From Oceanobacillus damuensis (lineage in GTDB: Bacteria > Bacillota > Bacilli > Bacillales > Amphibacillaceae), in the NCBI RefSeq assembly GCF_001618145.1, contig NZ_LQNF01000004.1:1-64000 (forward strand): a DNA stretch of 64,000 nucleotides, in the 5' to 3' direction. Of the stretch, positions 1 through 7,808 are shown piece by piece. Both the position numbers and the translations under genes were made by a program. Each line of letters begins with the position of its first letter. The first letter of the stretch is position 1. The notes beneath the pieces were generated by a model. That model saw only the letters and a program-made list of their open reading frames with translations, did not search any database and was not told where the DNA came from.

Positions 1-125
1 CAACTATTGGGGGTCACACCAAAAGCGCAGTGTATTTCCCAGAGCGGTCGCCGAAGTTACTTGCTTCCATTATCAGCTATAAATTTATCGCAAATAGGCA
101 GTTACGTCGCAGTTTACACAGAATG
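1..125 (-). repeat. Partial copy of the composite intergenic repeat (right half)
   Basis: This is noncoding sequence that matches, in reverse orientation, the ends of the elements near 10.2 and 26.7 kb. It shares the GTTACGTCGCAGTTTAC end (about 101-117) and the block around CGAAGTTACTTGCTTCCATTA. The remaining part lies outside the window. It sits just downstream of the stop codon of the CapA gene, which reads leftward towards it. Confidence 0.6.
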
Positions 126-169
126 CGAGTCTTTTATAGCGGTAAAAATTCCTAAAACCAGTCTGGCTT

Positions 170-1336
170 CTATTTCTCCACAAACTCTAATTCTGGCATC
201 CATTGTGACAGGTGATTCTTTATTTCACTATAATGTTTTTCCGCTTCTGCAAGTTCGCTGTTCGTTAGCGTATACATTGGCAAAACCTTATATTCAGACC
301 AATCGGAACGGAAATTTACATATGTAGGCATAAATTTCGGTGAATGGACTTCGATCAGCTCATCGGTTCCCGATAACGTTTTCTTTATCGAAAATGTAAC
401 AATCCCACCTATTCGCTGATACAAATCCTGTTGGTTCGATAGGAAGTTTCCTAACGAATAGGCAACGAAGGTATTATTTCCATCCTCGCCGGTTACCCAT
501 TCCGTCGGCTGCAAAACATGAGGGTGGTGACCCAGCACTGCATGTACTCCCTGATCTGCTGCGAACTGAACAATCTCCTTCTGTTTTTCATTTGGCATGC
601 GTTCATATTCATTGCCGAAATGAAGGCTGAGTACAATCGCGTCTGCCTGTTCCTTTGCCATTGATATTTCTTCAGCAATCCTCTTTTTATCGATTACGTT
701 TACTAAATGATCCTTGCCTTCTGGTACTGGGATACCATTTGTACCATACGTATAGGATAAGAATGCGACAGCAATTCCTTCATCAGTTTCATAGATACGG
801 AGAGTATCCCTGTCGTGTTTATCTTTAAATGCACCTGTATACATCATATCAATTGTTTCCCAATGGCTGATAGCACTTTGGATTGCTGTCTCTCCACGAT
901 CCAATGTATGATTATTGGCAAGGGTAACAACATCTATACCAGTATTCTTTAAAGCATCTCCCACTTCGTGAGGGCTATTAAAAGACGGATATGCGGATAA
1001 GCCCAATGAAGCTCCACCAATCATTGTTTCCTGGTTTGCAATTGTAACTGTCGCACTGCTCAAGTAGGTCTTTACATCTTCCATCATAGGTAAAAAATTA
1101 TAGCTATCTTCCACCTTGGCATCATTGTATACAGGACTATGAATCAGTATATCTCCAATTGCCGATAATGTTATTTCCTGTTCAATTATTTTGTGGTCTT
1201 TCATTTGAATGCTCACCTGCTTCAGTGAGATACTTTCCTTGCTGCTGTTCATTTCTTCTATTTCACTTCCACAAGCAGCCAGCAATATGGAGATAAAAAG
1301 ATAAAGAATTAAACAGGCTGATTCCCCCCATTTCAT
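170..1336 (-). CDS. CapA family lipoprotein (poly-gamma-glutamate synthesis/metallophosphatase-like)
   Basis: The 388-residue protein has a lipoprotein signal with lipobox LLAAC (Cys22), so it should be anchored to the outer face of the membrane. The rest matches the CapA/PGA_cap domain, a calcineurin-like metallophosphoesterase fold. Typical motifs are SAIGDILIH near the start of the domain, LANNHTLDRG in the middle and LGHHPHV further on, which supply metal-binding Asp, Asn and His residues. CapA proteins take part in capsule or poly-gamma-glutamate production, but no capB or capC lies nearby, so this is a stand-alone member whose substrate cannot be named. The ATG at 1336 follows a good AAGGAGA ribosome site. 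Confidence 0.85.
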   Translation of the reverse strand: MKWGESACLILYLFISILLAACGSEIEEMNSSKESISLKQVSIQMKDHKIIEQEITLSAIGDILIHSPVYNDAKVEDSYNFLPMMEDVKTYLSSATVTIANQETMIGGASLGLSAYPSFNSPHEVGDALKNTGIDVVTLANNHTLDRGETAIQSAISHWETIDMMYTGAFKDKHDRDTLRIYETDEGIAVAFLSYTYGTNGIPVPEGKDHLVNVIDKKRIAEEISMAKEQADAIVLSLHFGNEYERMPNEKQKEIVQFAADQGVHAVLGHHPHVLQPTEWVTGEDGNNTFVAYSLGNFLSNQQDLYQRIGGIVTFSIKKTLSGTDELIEVHSPKFMPTYVNFRSDWSEYKVLPMYTLTNSELAEAEKHYSEIKNHLSQWMPELEFVEK

Positions 1337-1487
1337 AGGTATTTCTCCTTAAGTCGTTTTTATTACATCATATCATTAATAAGAAGAATATCGACAAATA
1401 GTATAAAATTTTTACAAATTTTTCTAAATTATAATTCATATTATCCACAACTTAAATCACTTCGTTAAGCATGTTATTCATTATTTA

Positions 1488-1511
1488 GTTTGTTATAATA
1501 ACACTGGGTAA
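1488..1511 (+). promoter_or_regulatory. Candidate sigma-B promoter for the 58-residue membrane protein
   Basis: GTTTGT (1488-1493), a 12-base spacer and GGGTAA (1506-1511) resemble the Bacillus sigma-B consensus GTTTAA / GGGTAT. It lies about 80 bases upstream of the GTG start at 1591. The -35 box matches only four of six positions, so this is an inference. Confidence 0.45.
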
Positions 1512-1590
1512 AGGTACATAATAATACGTGTGGACACATGTTTGGAAAGTATCATTTTGCAATTTGCCTGCTATGATGGGGGAGTTATGT

Positions 1591-1767
1591 GTGAAACGTA
1601 ATTTAACTTATATACTGATCGGATTAAGTTTGGTCATTATATTAATCGGAATCAGCTTGGATTTTTATTGGAGCGGGATTGTTTCCTGGGGACTGGCAAT
1701 TGTCCTGTTATTGTTTGCAGCGTACTATTCCAAATATATTCCTAATGAAAAGAAGGGCAAAAAATAA
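1591..1767 (+). CDS. Small two-helix membrane protein
   Basis: The 58-residue hydrophobic protein has two predicted membrane segments (about residues 7-23 and 28-45) separated by a short turn around DFYWSG, and a lysine-rich C-terminal tail ending KKGKK. I chose the GTG at 1591 because it sits seven bases after a strong GGGGGAG site; a longer reading from 1528 has no ribosome site. A shared terminator follows directly. The family is not one I can name; such proteins are common in Bacillaceae. A sigma-B-like promoter upstream suggests stress induction. Confidence 0.7.
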   Translation: MKRNLTYILIGLSLVIILIGISLDFYWSGIVSWGLAIVLLLFAAYYSKYIPNEKKGKK

Positions 1768-1806
1768 AAAACGGAGAAACTGCCTAAGACAGTTACTCCG
1801 TTTTTT
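1767..1806. terminator. Bidirectional terminator
   Basis: AAAACGGAGAAACTG pairs with CAGTTACTCCGTTTT over 14 of 15 positions around a short loop, with A and T runs on the two sides. It separates the converging small membrane protein gene and the YqcI/YcgG gene. Confidence 0.85.
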
Positions 1807-1808
1807 AT

Positions 1809-2540
1809 TTAATGTGGATGAAATGGACATTTACCTTCAATCGGCTTAACATCATCTCCGATAAAGAATTGCTTCCATTCGCGATGATCCTTGTCCCCGT
1901 AATGGCTGATATTGGGATGCTTCGGCAAGCCATCCCATTTTTCCACTCTTTCCCTGACCTTTTCACGTGACATGACCCCGTTTTTCTCCGTTCCTTTTAA
2001 GCCTTCAAAGATTCTCCTCGGTTGAAACCCGATGACAAGGCTGTTACCTAAGTCTCTTGTTTTCCTTTGTTTATAGGCAGGAGCATTTCCGAAAGCAAAA
2101 TAAGGCTCTTTCGCAAAGCAAAAATTCCATAAATAATGATCCGGATCTTTCGGATAATCCGATGGCCACTCGTATTGATCATTATCATGCAGGTATTGAA
2201 GAACATTCCAGAAATATTCCCGGTAATACTCCAAGGATTTTTCTTCCTTTTCAGGTTCGACAAATAGAAAGAAACCGTGACGAACGATCTTTTCCTGATT
2301 ATCGAACAATCTATTAAAGTCCTCGAGCATCAATGGAAGGTTACTCCAGTCATCGTGTGAAATATAACCATACCTTAGCTCTCCTCTTTTTTGACCAGAC
2401 ATTCCAAAATAGCATGGGAAAGTTTTATTGGTTACGACATTCACAAAGTTGCTGTATTCCTCATTGACCCATTCGGGCAGTAAATCTTGGTTGTTTTCCA
2501 TATCCTCTTTCGTAAGTAAATAAGCTGCTGTCTTATTCAT
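1809..2540 (-). CDS. YqcI/YcgG family protein (possible haem-dependent guanidine N-hydroxylase)
   Basis: The 243-residue soluble protein has the two family signatures: FPC at residues 41-43 (in TFPCYFG) and CPF at 238-240 near the C-terminus (GKCPFHPH). This is the YqcI/YcgG family. Its characterised relatives include GntA, which N-hydroxylates a guanidino group in guanitoxin biosynthesis using haem. The exact substrate here is unknown; L-arginine is a plausible guess. The gene diverges from a DDAH-type hydrolase that also acts on guanidines, and both have sigma-B-like promoters in their shared 146-base gap. The ATG at 2540 follows GGAGG. Family assignment is firm, the reaction is inferred. 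Confidence 0.85.
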   Translation of the reverse strand: MNKTAAYLLTKEDMENNQDLLPEWVNEEYSNFVNVVTNKTFPCYFGMSGQKRGELRYGYISHDDWSNLPLMLEDFNRLFDNQEKIVRHGFFLFVEPEKEEKSLEYYREYFWNVLQYLHDNDQYEWPSDYPKDPDHYLWNFCFAKEPYFAFGNAPAYKQRKTRDLGNSLVIGFQPRRIFEGLKGTEKNGVMSREKVRERVEKWDGLPKHPNISHYGDKDHREWKQFFIGDDVKPIEGKCPFHPH

Positions 2541-2589
2541 ATATTTTCCTCCACGTTGGCTTTTCTTTTAATTCCTATATTAGTTAAAA

Positions 2590-2614
2590 TTACCCGCAGT
2601 GGATTTTTTCAAAC
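2590..2614 (-). promoter_or_regulatory. Candidate sigma-B promoter for the YqcI/YcgG gene
   Basis: Read on the minus strand: GTTTGA, 13 bases, GGGTAA. Five of six -35 positions match GTTTAA and the -10 is GGGTAA. It lies 50-74 bases upstream of the ATG at 2540 and points away from the similar promoter at 2629-2653. Confidence 0.6.
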
Positions 2615-2628
2615 TAATGCGCAATAAT

Positions 2629-2653
2629 GTTTATAAAATGTTATATAGGGTAA
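2629..2653 (+). promoter_or_regulatory. Candidate sigma-B promoter for the DDAH-family gene
   Basis: GTTTAT (2629-2634), 13 bases, GGGTAA (2648-2653): five of six -35 matches and a good -10. It lies about 35 bases upstream of the start at 2687, leaving room for a short leader and the GGAGG site at 2674. Confidence 0.65.
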
Positions 2654-2686
2654 ACTCATTTAGATTATGTATTGGAGGACAAGTAT

Positions 2687-3547
2687 ATGAACACTGCCAT
2701 ACAAAAGGAAATTACTCCTAGAGTTAATTGCCGGAATGAATATGATCCACTGAAGCAAGTCATTGTTGTTCCCCCGCATTATATGAAAATAAAAGAAGTA
2801 ATCAATGTGACACAACGGCATTATTTAAATGAAAATATCAATATAGAAAAAGCAGTGGAACAGCATAACCATCTTATACATACGCTTCAATCGGAAGGTT
2901 CACATGTAATATCCTTAGAGGCCAAGAAACAGCTGAATGAGCAGGTTTTCACACGGGATATCGGTTTTACGATTGGCGATAGATTTTTTGTATCATTCAT
3001 GAAAAAAGATATTCGCAGGCAGGAAGAAAGTGTGTTGACCGATTGGTTAGAGAACAAACAGATTCCATATTATAAATTTGCCACGCCCTCTATAGAAGGT
3101 GGAGATGTTCTCGTTGATAACAATAAGGTATGGATTGGCCAAAGCGATCGAACCTCACCTACCGCAATTGACCTTCTTGAAAAAGAGCTGCCAGACCATA
3201 CAGTGACACCGATTTTTATGAGGAAGGATATTCTGCATCTTGATTGCATATTCAATGTCATCAGTGAAGACACTGCATTAATCTATTCTCCCGCAATGGA
3301 TGAGGGTTCATATAAGCTATTGAAAGCTTCCTATAATCTGATAGAAGTGACAGAAGATGAGCAATTCCAAATGGGGCCGAACGTCCTTCCAATCGGGAAC
3401 AAGAAACTGATTAGTTTACCAGAAAACAAACGCTTAAATCACGAATTGACACAAGCAGGATTTACAGTAATTGAAGTTCCTTTTTCAGAAATCATAAAGT
3501 CAGGCGGCTCTTACCGCTGCTGCACCCTGCCCTTGATCAGAGATTAG
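2687..3547 (+). CDS. Dimethylarginine dimethylaminohydrolase (DDAH)-family guanidine hydrolase
   Basis: The 286-residue protein belongs to the pentein (guanidine-modifying) superfamily. Visible marks are FTRDIGFTIGD, the EGGDVLV segment, HLDCIFNVI carrying the catalytic His, and SGGSYRCCTLPL near the end, where the first Cys (about residue 278) is the expected nucleophile. DDAH cleaves N-omega-substituted arginines to citrulline plus an amine; related enzymes are arginine deiminases. It starts at ATG 2687 after GGAGG, since a TTG at 2672 overlaps that site. It diverges from a YqcI/YcgG gene, which could feed it a hydroxylated guanidine (inference). A hairpin terminator follows. Confidence 0.85.
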   Translation: MNTAIQKEITPRVNCRNEYDPLKQVIVVPPHYMKIKEVINVTQRHYLNENINIEKAVEQHNHLIHTLQSEGSHVISLEAKKQLNEQVFTRDIGFTIGDRFFVSFMKKDIRRQEESVLTDWLENKQIPYYKFATPSIEGGDVLVDNNKVWIGQSDRTSPTAIDLLEKELPDHTVTPIFMRKDILHLDCIFNVISEDTALIYSPAMDEGSYKLLKASYNLIEVTEDEQFQMGPNVLPIGNKKLISLPENKRLNHELTQAGFTVIEVPFSEIIKSGGSYRCCTLPLIRD

Positions 3548-3614
3548 GAAAACTTGGCATTTGCCAAACTCAAATCCATATGTTTCAGATGCATTGACCT
3601 TTTGCATGAAAGTA

Positions 3615-3650
3615 AAGCATTAGCCGACTGTGGTCAGCTAATGCTTGTTT
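3615..3650. terminator. Hairpin between the converging DDAH and malL genes
   Basis: AAGCATTAGC pairs with GCTAATGCTT, and the inner CGACTG/TGGTCA bases extend the stem to about 14 pairs around a four-base loop. GTTTAAAT follows on the plus strand. It overlaps the malL stop codon. Confidence 0.7.
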
Positions 3651-5337
3651 AAATACCTTTATATACTCTTGCTTCATATGGTTTTAATGTAAATGAACGA
3701 GCATTGTCGCTTTCATCCACTTCATTCATATAGTTTCCTATCATCAGCTCTTGTGCTTCAAACTCAACATTCTCGGGCAGATGGAAGTGGACTGCTTCCT
3801 TACTGAAGTTCGTTATAACCAGTAACTTCTCGTTTTCCAAGGAACGCATGTATGCATAAATTTTATCATGTTCGGGCAATAACAATTGGTAGTCACCATA
3901 GACAATAATTGAATGCTGTTTCCGCAACTGAATTAATCTGCGATAATAATGATAAATAGAATTCTCATCTTCAACAGCTTGCTTCGCATTAATCTCTCTA
4001 TAGTTCGGATTCACTTTTATCCATGGTTTTCCAGTCGTAAATCCTGCAGAAGTACTTTCATCCCATTGAAACGGAGTTCTGGCATTATCTCTTCCCTTTA
4101 CATAAATAGACTCCATGACTCTCTCATGGTCTTCATTACCTTCCATCACTTTCTCACGATAAAGATTACGTATTTCAATATCCTGATAATCTTCAATAGA
4201 TTCGAAGCGAATATTGGTCATCCCAATTTCTTCTCCCTGGTAAATATATGGAGTGCCTTGGAGCATATGGAGAAAGGTTCCCAGCATTTTCGCCGACTCC
4301 ACACGAAACTCCTTATCATCTCCAAATCTGGAAACAATTCGAGGCTGATCATGATTGTTCAAGTATAGGCTATTCCAGCCGATATCGTGTAAACCGGCTT
4401 GCCATTTTGTTATATTCTCTTTTAGGTCTGTCAGTGCAAGTGGCTTCAAATCCCACTTCCCATTGTTTCCGGAATCCAGATCCATATGTTCAAACGTAAA
4501 GACCATCTGCAATTCCTGCCTTGTGTGATCTGTATATCTCTTTGCTTCTTCCACATCAACACCTGGCATTTCGCCAACAGTCATCACATCATATTTTGAA
4601 AGAACTTCCTTGTTCATTTCCTGCAGAAATTCATGGATTCGCGGACCATTCCTGAATAATTTACTTCCGGATACATATCTTTCCCCTGCTTTTTCAGGAC
4701 CGTCGGGCAATCCAGGTACTTTAGAGATAAAATTAATGACATCCATACGGAAACCATCGATGCCTTTGTCCAGCCACCATTTCATCATTTTATAAATTTC
4801 CTGCCGGAGTTGTGGGTTTTCCCAGTTCAAATCCGGTTGCTTTTTACTGAATACATGCAAATAGTATTCATCTGTATGGTCATCATATTCCCAAGCAGAA
4901 CCACCAAATGAAGACTTCCAGTTATTAGGCTCCCTGCCATTTTTGCCTTCACGCCAAATATAGTAATCCCTATAAGGGTTGTCTTTGGACTTTCTGGCTT
5001 CCCTAAACCATTCATGTTCATCAGAGGAATGATTTACGACCAGATCCATAATTAATTTCATTCCACGTCTATGCGCTTGTTCGAGCAATTCTTCCCAATC
5101 GCCCATCGTTCCAAAGTCATCCATAATGGCATAATAATCTGATATATCATAGCCGTTATCATCATTTGGGGATTCATATACCGGAGATAGCCAAATAACG
5201 TCTATACCCAATTCTTTTAAGTAATCCAGCTTTTCGATAATCCCCTGAATATCTCCAATTCCATCCCCGTTGCTGTCATTGAAGCTTCGGGGATAAATTT
5301 GGTAAACCACACTCTCTTTCCACCAGGCTTTTTCCAT
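3649..5337 (-). CDS. malL: Oligo-1,6-glucosidase (GH13 alpha-glucosidase)
   Basis: The 562-residue cytoplasmic GH13 enzyme matches Bacillus MalL/oligo-1,6-glucosidase along its length. The catalytic triad motifs are GFRMDVINF (nucleophile Asp), TVGEMPG (acid/base Glu) and NNHDQPR (Asp). It should release glucose from isomalto- and malto-oligosaccharides. I chose ATG 5337 (MEKAWW) because GGGAGG lies eight bases upstream; an in-frame extension to 5370 lacks a site. It is the last gene of the treP-treA-treR-malL run, 50 bases after treR, so it is probably induced with trehalose. It is clearly distinct from treA upstream, whose motifs are of the phosphotrehalase type. Confidence 0.9.
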   Translation of the reverse strand: MEKAWWKESVVYQIYPRSFNDSNGDGIGDIQGIIEKLDYLKELGIDVIWLSPVYESPNDDNGYDISDYYAIMDDFGTMGDWEELLEQAHRRGMKLIMDLVVNHSSDEHEWFREARKSKDNPYRDYYIWREGKNGREPNNWKSSFGGSAWEYDDHTDEYYLHVFSKKQPDLNWENPQLRQEIYKMMKWWLDKGIDGFRMDVINFISKVPGLPDGPEKAGERYVSGSKLFRNGPRIHEFLQEMNKEVLSKYDVMTVGEMPGVDVEEAKRYTDHTRQELQMVFTFEHMDLDSGNNGKWDLKPLALTDLKENITKWQAGLHDIGWNSLYLNNHDQPRIVSRFGDDKEFRVESAKMLGTFLHMLQGTPYIYQGEEIGMTNIRFESIEDYQDIEIRNLYREKVMEGNEDHERVMESIYVKGRDNARTPFQWDESTSAGFTTGKPWIKVNPNYREINAKQAVEDENSIYHYYRRLIQLRKQHSIIVYGDYQLLLPEHDKIYAYMRSLENEKLLVITNFSKEAVHFHLPENVEFEAQELMIGNYMNEVDESDNARSFTLKPYEARVYKGI

Positions 5338-5387
5338 CAAAATACCTCCCATATGAAGAACACTGCTCACTAAAAGTAGCGGTAGTT

Positions 5388-6104
5388 TTATTTCTTCACT
5401 CTTCTGGCGAAGTCAACAAACCGGAATTTGTCCGGTCTGTGTCTCGATTCGGTGAATTGAAACAAACTGGCATCATCCAAATAAACCTGACTTCTGATTA
5501 CCACCACATTTGAAAATCCTTCCAAATCCAATAACTCCCGGTCTTCTTCCGTTGGTTCTTCCACAACTATTTCTTTTTGGGCAAAACCAATCACAAGACC
5601 CAAATTATTTTCGATATGCTCATAAATGGATTGCCCGCAAATTTCTTCGGAGAGCAGCGGCACATACATTTCATTGAAATAATCTTTATCCAATATTATT
5701 TTTTCACCGGATATTTCCCTGATCCGTTCAACGGTCCATACAGAATCGGATGGATCTATTCTGAGAATTTTTGCAATATCATTATCTGCTTCCAGATAGT
5801 CGAGTGTATGAACGATTGTCCTGGTTTCCAACTGTAGTTTTTCTGCCAGTTCTGTATAGCTTTCAATACCAGATACCGGAAACGAAAACTTATGGATATC
5901 GAGCACGACGGACCCTTTGCCGCGGACTTTTTGTATATATCCATTCTGCGACAAAAGGTTCAGTGCTTTTCTGATTGTTTCCCTCGACGTATGATAGTGA
6001 GATGTTAGCTCATTCTCTGATGGCAGCATACTAGATGGCGGCCACACGTTGGACTGTATCTGTTTTACCAAATCCTCATATATGGTCAAATATTTCTTTT
6101 GCAT
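5388..6104 (-). CDS. treR: Trehalose operon repressor TreR (GntR family)
   Basis: The 238-residue regulator has an N-terminal winged helix (LPSENELTSHYHTSRETIRKAL region, about residues 25-50) and a C-terminal UTRA effector domain ending FRFVDFARR. Bacillus subtilis TreR has the same length and closely similar ends; it binds trehalose-6-phosphate and then leaves its operator. I prefer the ATG at 6104, six bases after TGAGGT, over the ATG at 6110 that touches that site. It follows treA by 12 bases, so it is co-transcribed. A TreR-like palindrome sits at the treP promoter. Confidence 0.92.
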   Translation of the reverse strand: MQKKYLTIYEDLVKQIQSNVWPPSSMLPSENELTSHYHTSRETIRKALNLLSQNGYIQKVRGKGSVVLDIHKFSFPVSGIESYTELAEKLQLETRTIVHTLDYLEADNDIAKILRIDPSDSVWTVERIREISGEKIILDKDYFNEMYVPLLSEEICGQSIYEHIENNLGLVIGFAQKEIVVEEPTEEDRELLDLEGFSNVVVIRSQVYLDDASLFQFTESRHRPDKFRFVDFARRVKK

Positions 6105-6116
6105 CTTCATACCTCA

Positions 6117-7778
6117 TTATTTCACATAATAGACAATGGATTCGTAAGGTCTTAAGTGTAATTGCTCCAACGTTTCAGGAGAATCAGGGTAGTTGGACAA
6201 CAGGATTTCAGGATTGATGATATTTTTCTCCAGCTGTAGATCAACCGTCACTTCTTCACCATAGAAATTATTGATAACAATCAACTTTTCCCCGTTCCAG
6301 TTTCTCGTATATGCAAAGATTTGAGGATCATCTTCAAAAAGTAATTGATAGTCCCCATAGGTAATAATATCATATTTTTTACGTAATTCGATTAACTGCT
6401 GATAGTGATAAAAGATGGAATCGGGCTCATTTACCATCTTTTCTGCATTAATTTCAGGATAGTTATCTGCAGTTGCAATCCAAGGTGTTCCAGTTGTAAA
6501 TCCAGCATGTTCTTCATTTGACCATTGCATTGGTGTACGTGCATTGTCACGGGATTTTTGCTGCAGGATACCAATGATTTCTTCCTCTGTTTTTCCTTCA
6601 TGCTGTAATGCTTTATAGGCATTCAATGATTCTACGTCGCGATATTCTTCAATGGATGAAAAGTTTGGATTTGTCATTCCAATTTCCTCACCCTGATAAA
6701 TATATGGTGTACCCTTCATCATATGAATCGTTGTTGCAAGCATTTTTGCTGATTCGGAATGATAATTTTGATCATCGCCGAAACGGGATACTGCACGCGG
6801 CTGATCATGATTACACCAGAACAGTGCGTTCCAGCCATCCCCTTCATGCATGCCCACCTGCCAGTCGGAAAGAATTCTCTTCAACTCCACAAAGTCAAAC
6901 GGCGCTTTTGTCCATTTCTCACCGTTTGGGTAATCGACTTTCAGATGATGAAACTGGAATGTCATTGCAAGTTCCTGACTTTCCGGCCTTGTATATAAAA
7001 TGCAATTTTCCAGGGTGGTAGAAGACATTTCGCCAACTGTGAGCATATTGTGTTTTGAAAAAACTTCCTGATTCATTTCATGTAAATATTCATGGATACG
7101 GGGGCCATCTGTGTAAAACTTACGGCCGTCCCCGCTGTCATCATTTGGGAAATCCTGATTTTTAGAAATAAGGTTGATGACATCCAGCCTGAAACCATCA
7201 ATCCCCTTTTCTGCCCAGAAACGCATCATTTCAAATAGTTTTTCACGCAAATCTTCATTTTCCCAGTTTAAATCTGCCTGGGTCCGATCAAATAGATGGA
7301 GATAATATTGGTCTGTTTTCTCATCGAATTGCCATGCGGAACCACCGAATTTCGATTGCCAGTTATTCGGCTCTTCTTCGCCCTCGGCATCTTTCCAAAT
7401 ATAAAAATCACGGAATTCATTGTCTCTTGAAGATGCCGCCTGTTTGAACCATTCATGCTCCGTGGAAGTGTGGTTAATCACAAGGTCCATGATGAGTTTC
7501 ATATCACGCTTGTGTGTTTCATCCAATAATTCCTGAAAATCCTCCATCGTGCCATATGCCGGTTCGATGGAATAATAGTCGCTGATATCATAGCCATTAT
7601 CTTTTTGAGGGGACTGATATACCGGTGTCAACCAAATAACGTCGACACCAAGTTTCTTAATATAATCCAATTTTGAGATGATCCCTTGGATATCACCTGT
7701 TCCACTGCCTGTTGTATCGTGAAAACTTTTTGGGTAAATTTGATATACTACTGATTTTTTCCACCATGCTTCACTCAT
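6117..7778 (-). CDS. treA: Trehalose-6-phosphate hydrolase (phospho-alpha-(1,1)-glucosidase)
   Basis: The 553-residue GH13 enzyme splits cytoplasmic trehalose-6-phosphate into glucose and glucose-6-phosphate. It resembles B. subtilis TreA over its length, with segments such as QADLNWEN, LISKNQDFPND and GEMSSTT. Catalytic motifs are GFRLDVINL, TVGEMSS and CNHDQPR. The gene lies 30 bases downstream of treP and just before treR, which is the classical trehalose operon order. ATG 7778 follows AAGGAG. The name treC is used in other species. Confidence 0.93.
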   Translation of the reverse strand: MSEAWWKKSVVYQIYPKSFHDTTGSGTGDIQGIISKLDYIKKLGVDVIWLTPVYQSPQKDNGYDISDYYSIEPAYGTMEDFQELLDETHKRDMKLIMDLVINHTSTEHEWFKQAASSRDNEFRDFYIWKDAEGEEEPNNWQSKFGGSAWQFDEKTDQYYLHLFDRTQADLNWENEDLREKLFEMMRFWAEKGIDGFRLDVINLISKNQDFPNDDSGDGRKFYTDGPRIHEYLHEMNQEVFSKHNMLTVGEMSSTTLENCILYTRPESQELAMTFQFHHLKVDYPNGEKWTKAPFDFVELKRILSDWQVGMHEGDGWNALFWCNHDQPRAVSRFGDDQNYHSESAKMLATTIHMMKGTPYIYQGEEIGMTNPNFSSIEEYRDVESLNAYKALQHEGKTEEEIIGILQQKSRDNARTPMQWSNEEHAGFTTGTPWIATADNYPEINAEKMVNEPDSIFYHYQQLIELRKKYDIITYGDYQLLFEDDPQIFAYTRNWNGEKLIVINNFYGEEVTVDLQLEKNIINPEILLSNYPDSPETLEQLHLRPYESIVYYVK

Positions 7779-7808
7779 GTTTTCACTCCTTCATCTAGTT
7801 GTTGTGTA

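Noticed and set aside
3649-7778. The two adjacent GH13 genes as a recent tandem duplication
   Set aside because: Their motifs match different families (oligo-1,6-glucosidase and phosphotrehalase), so they are ancient paralogues placed together for function.
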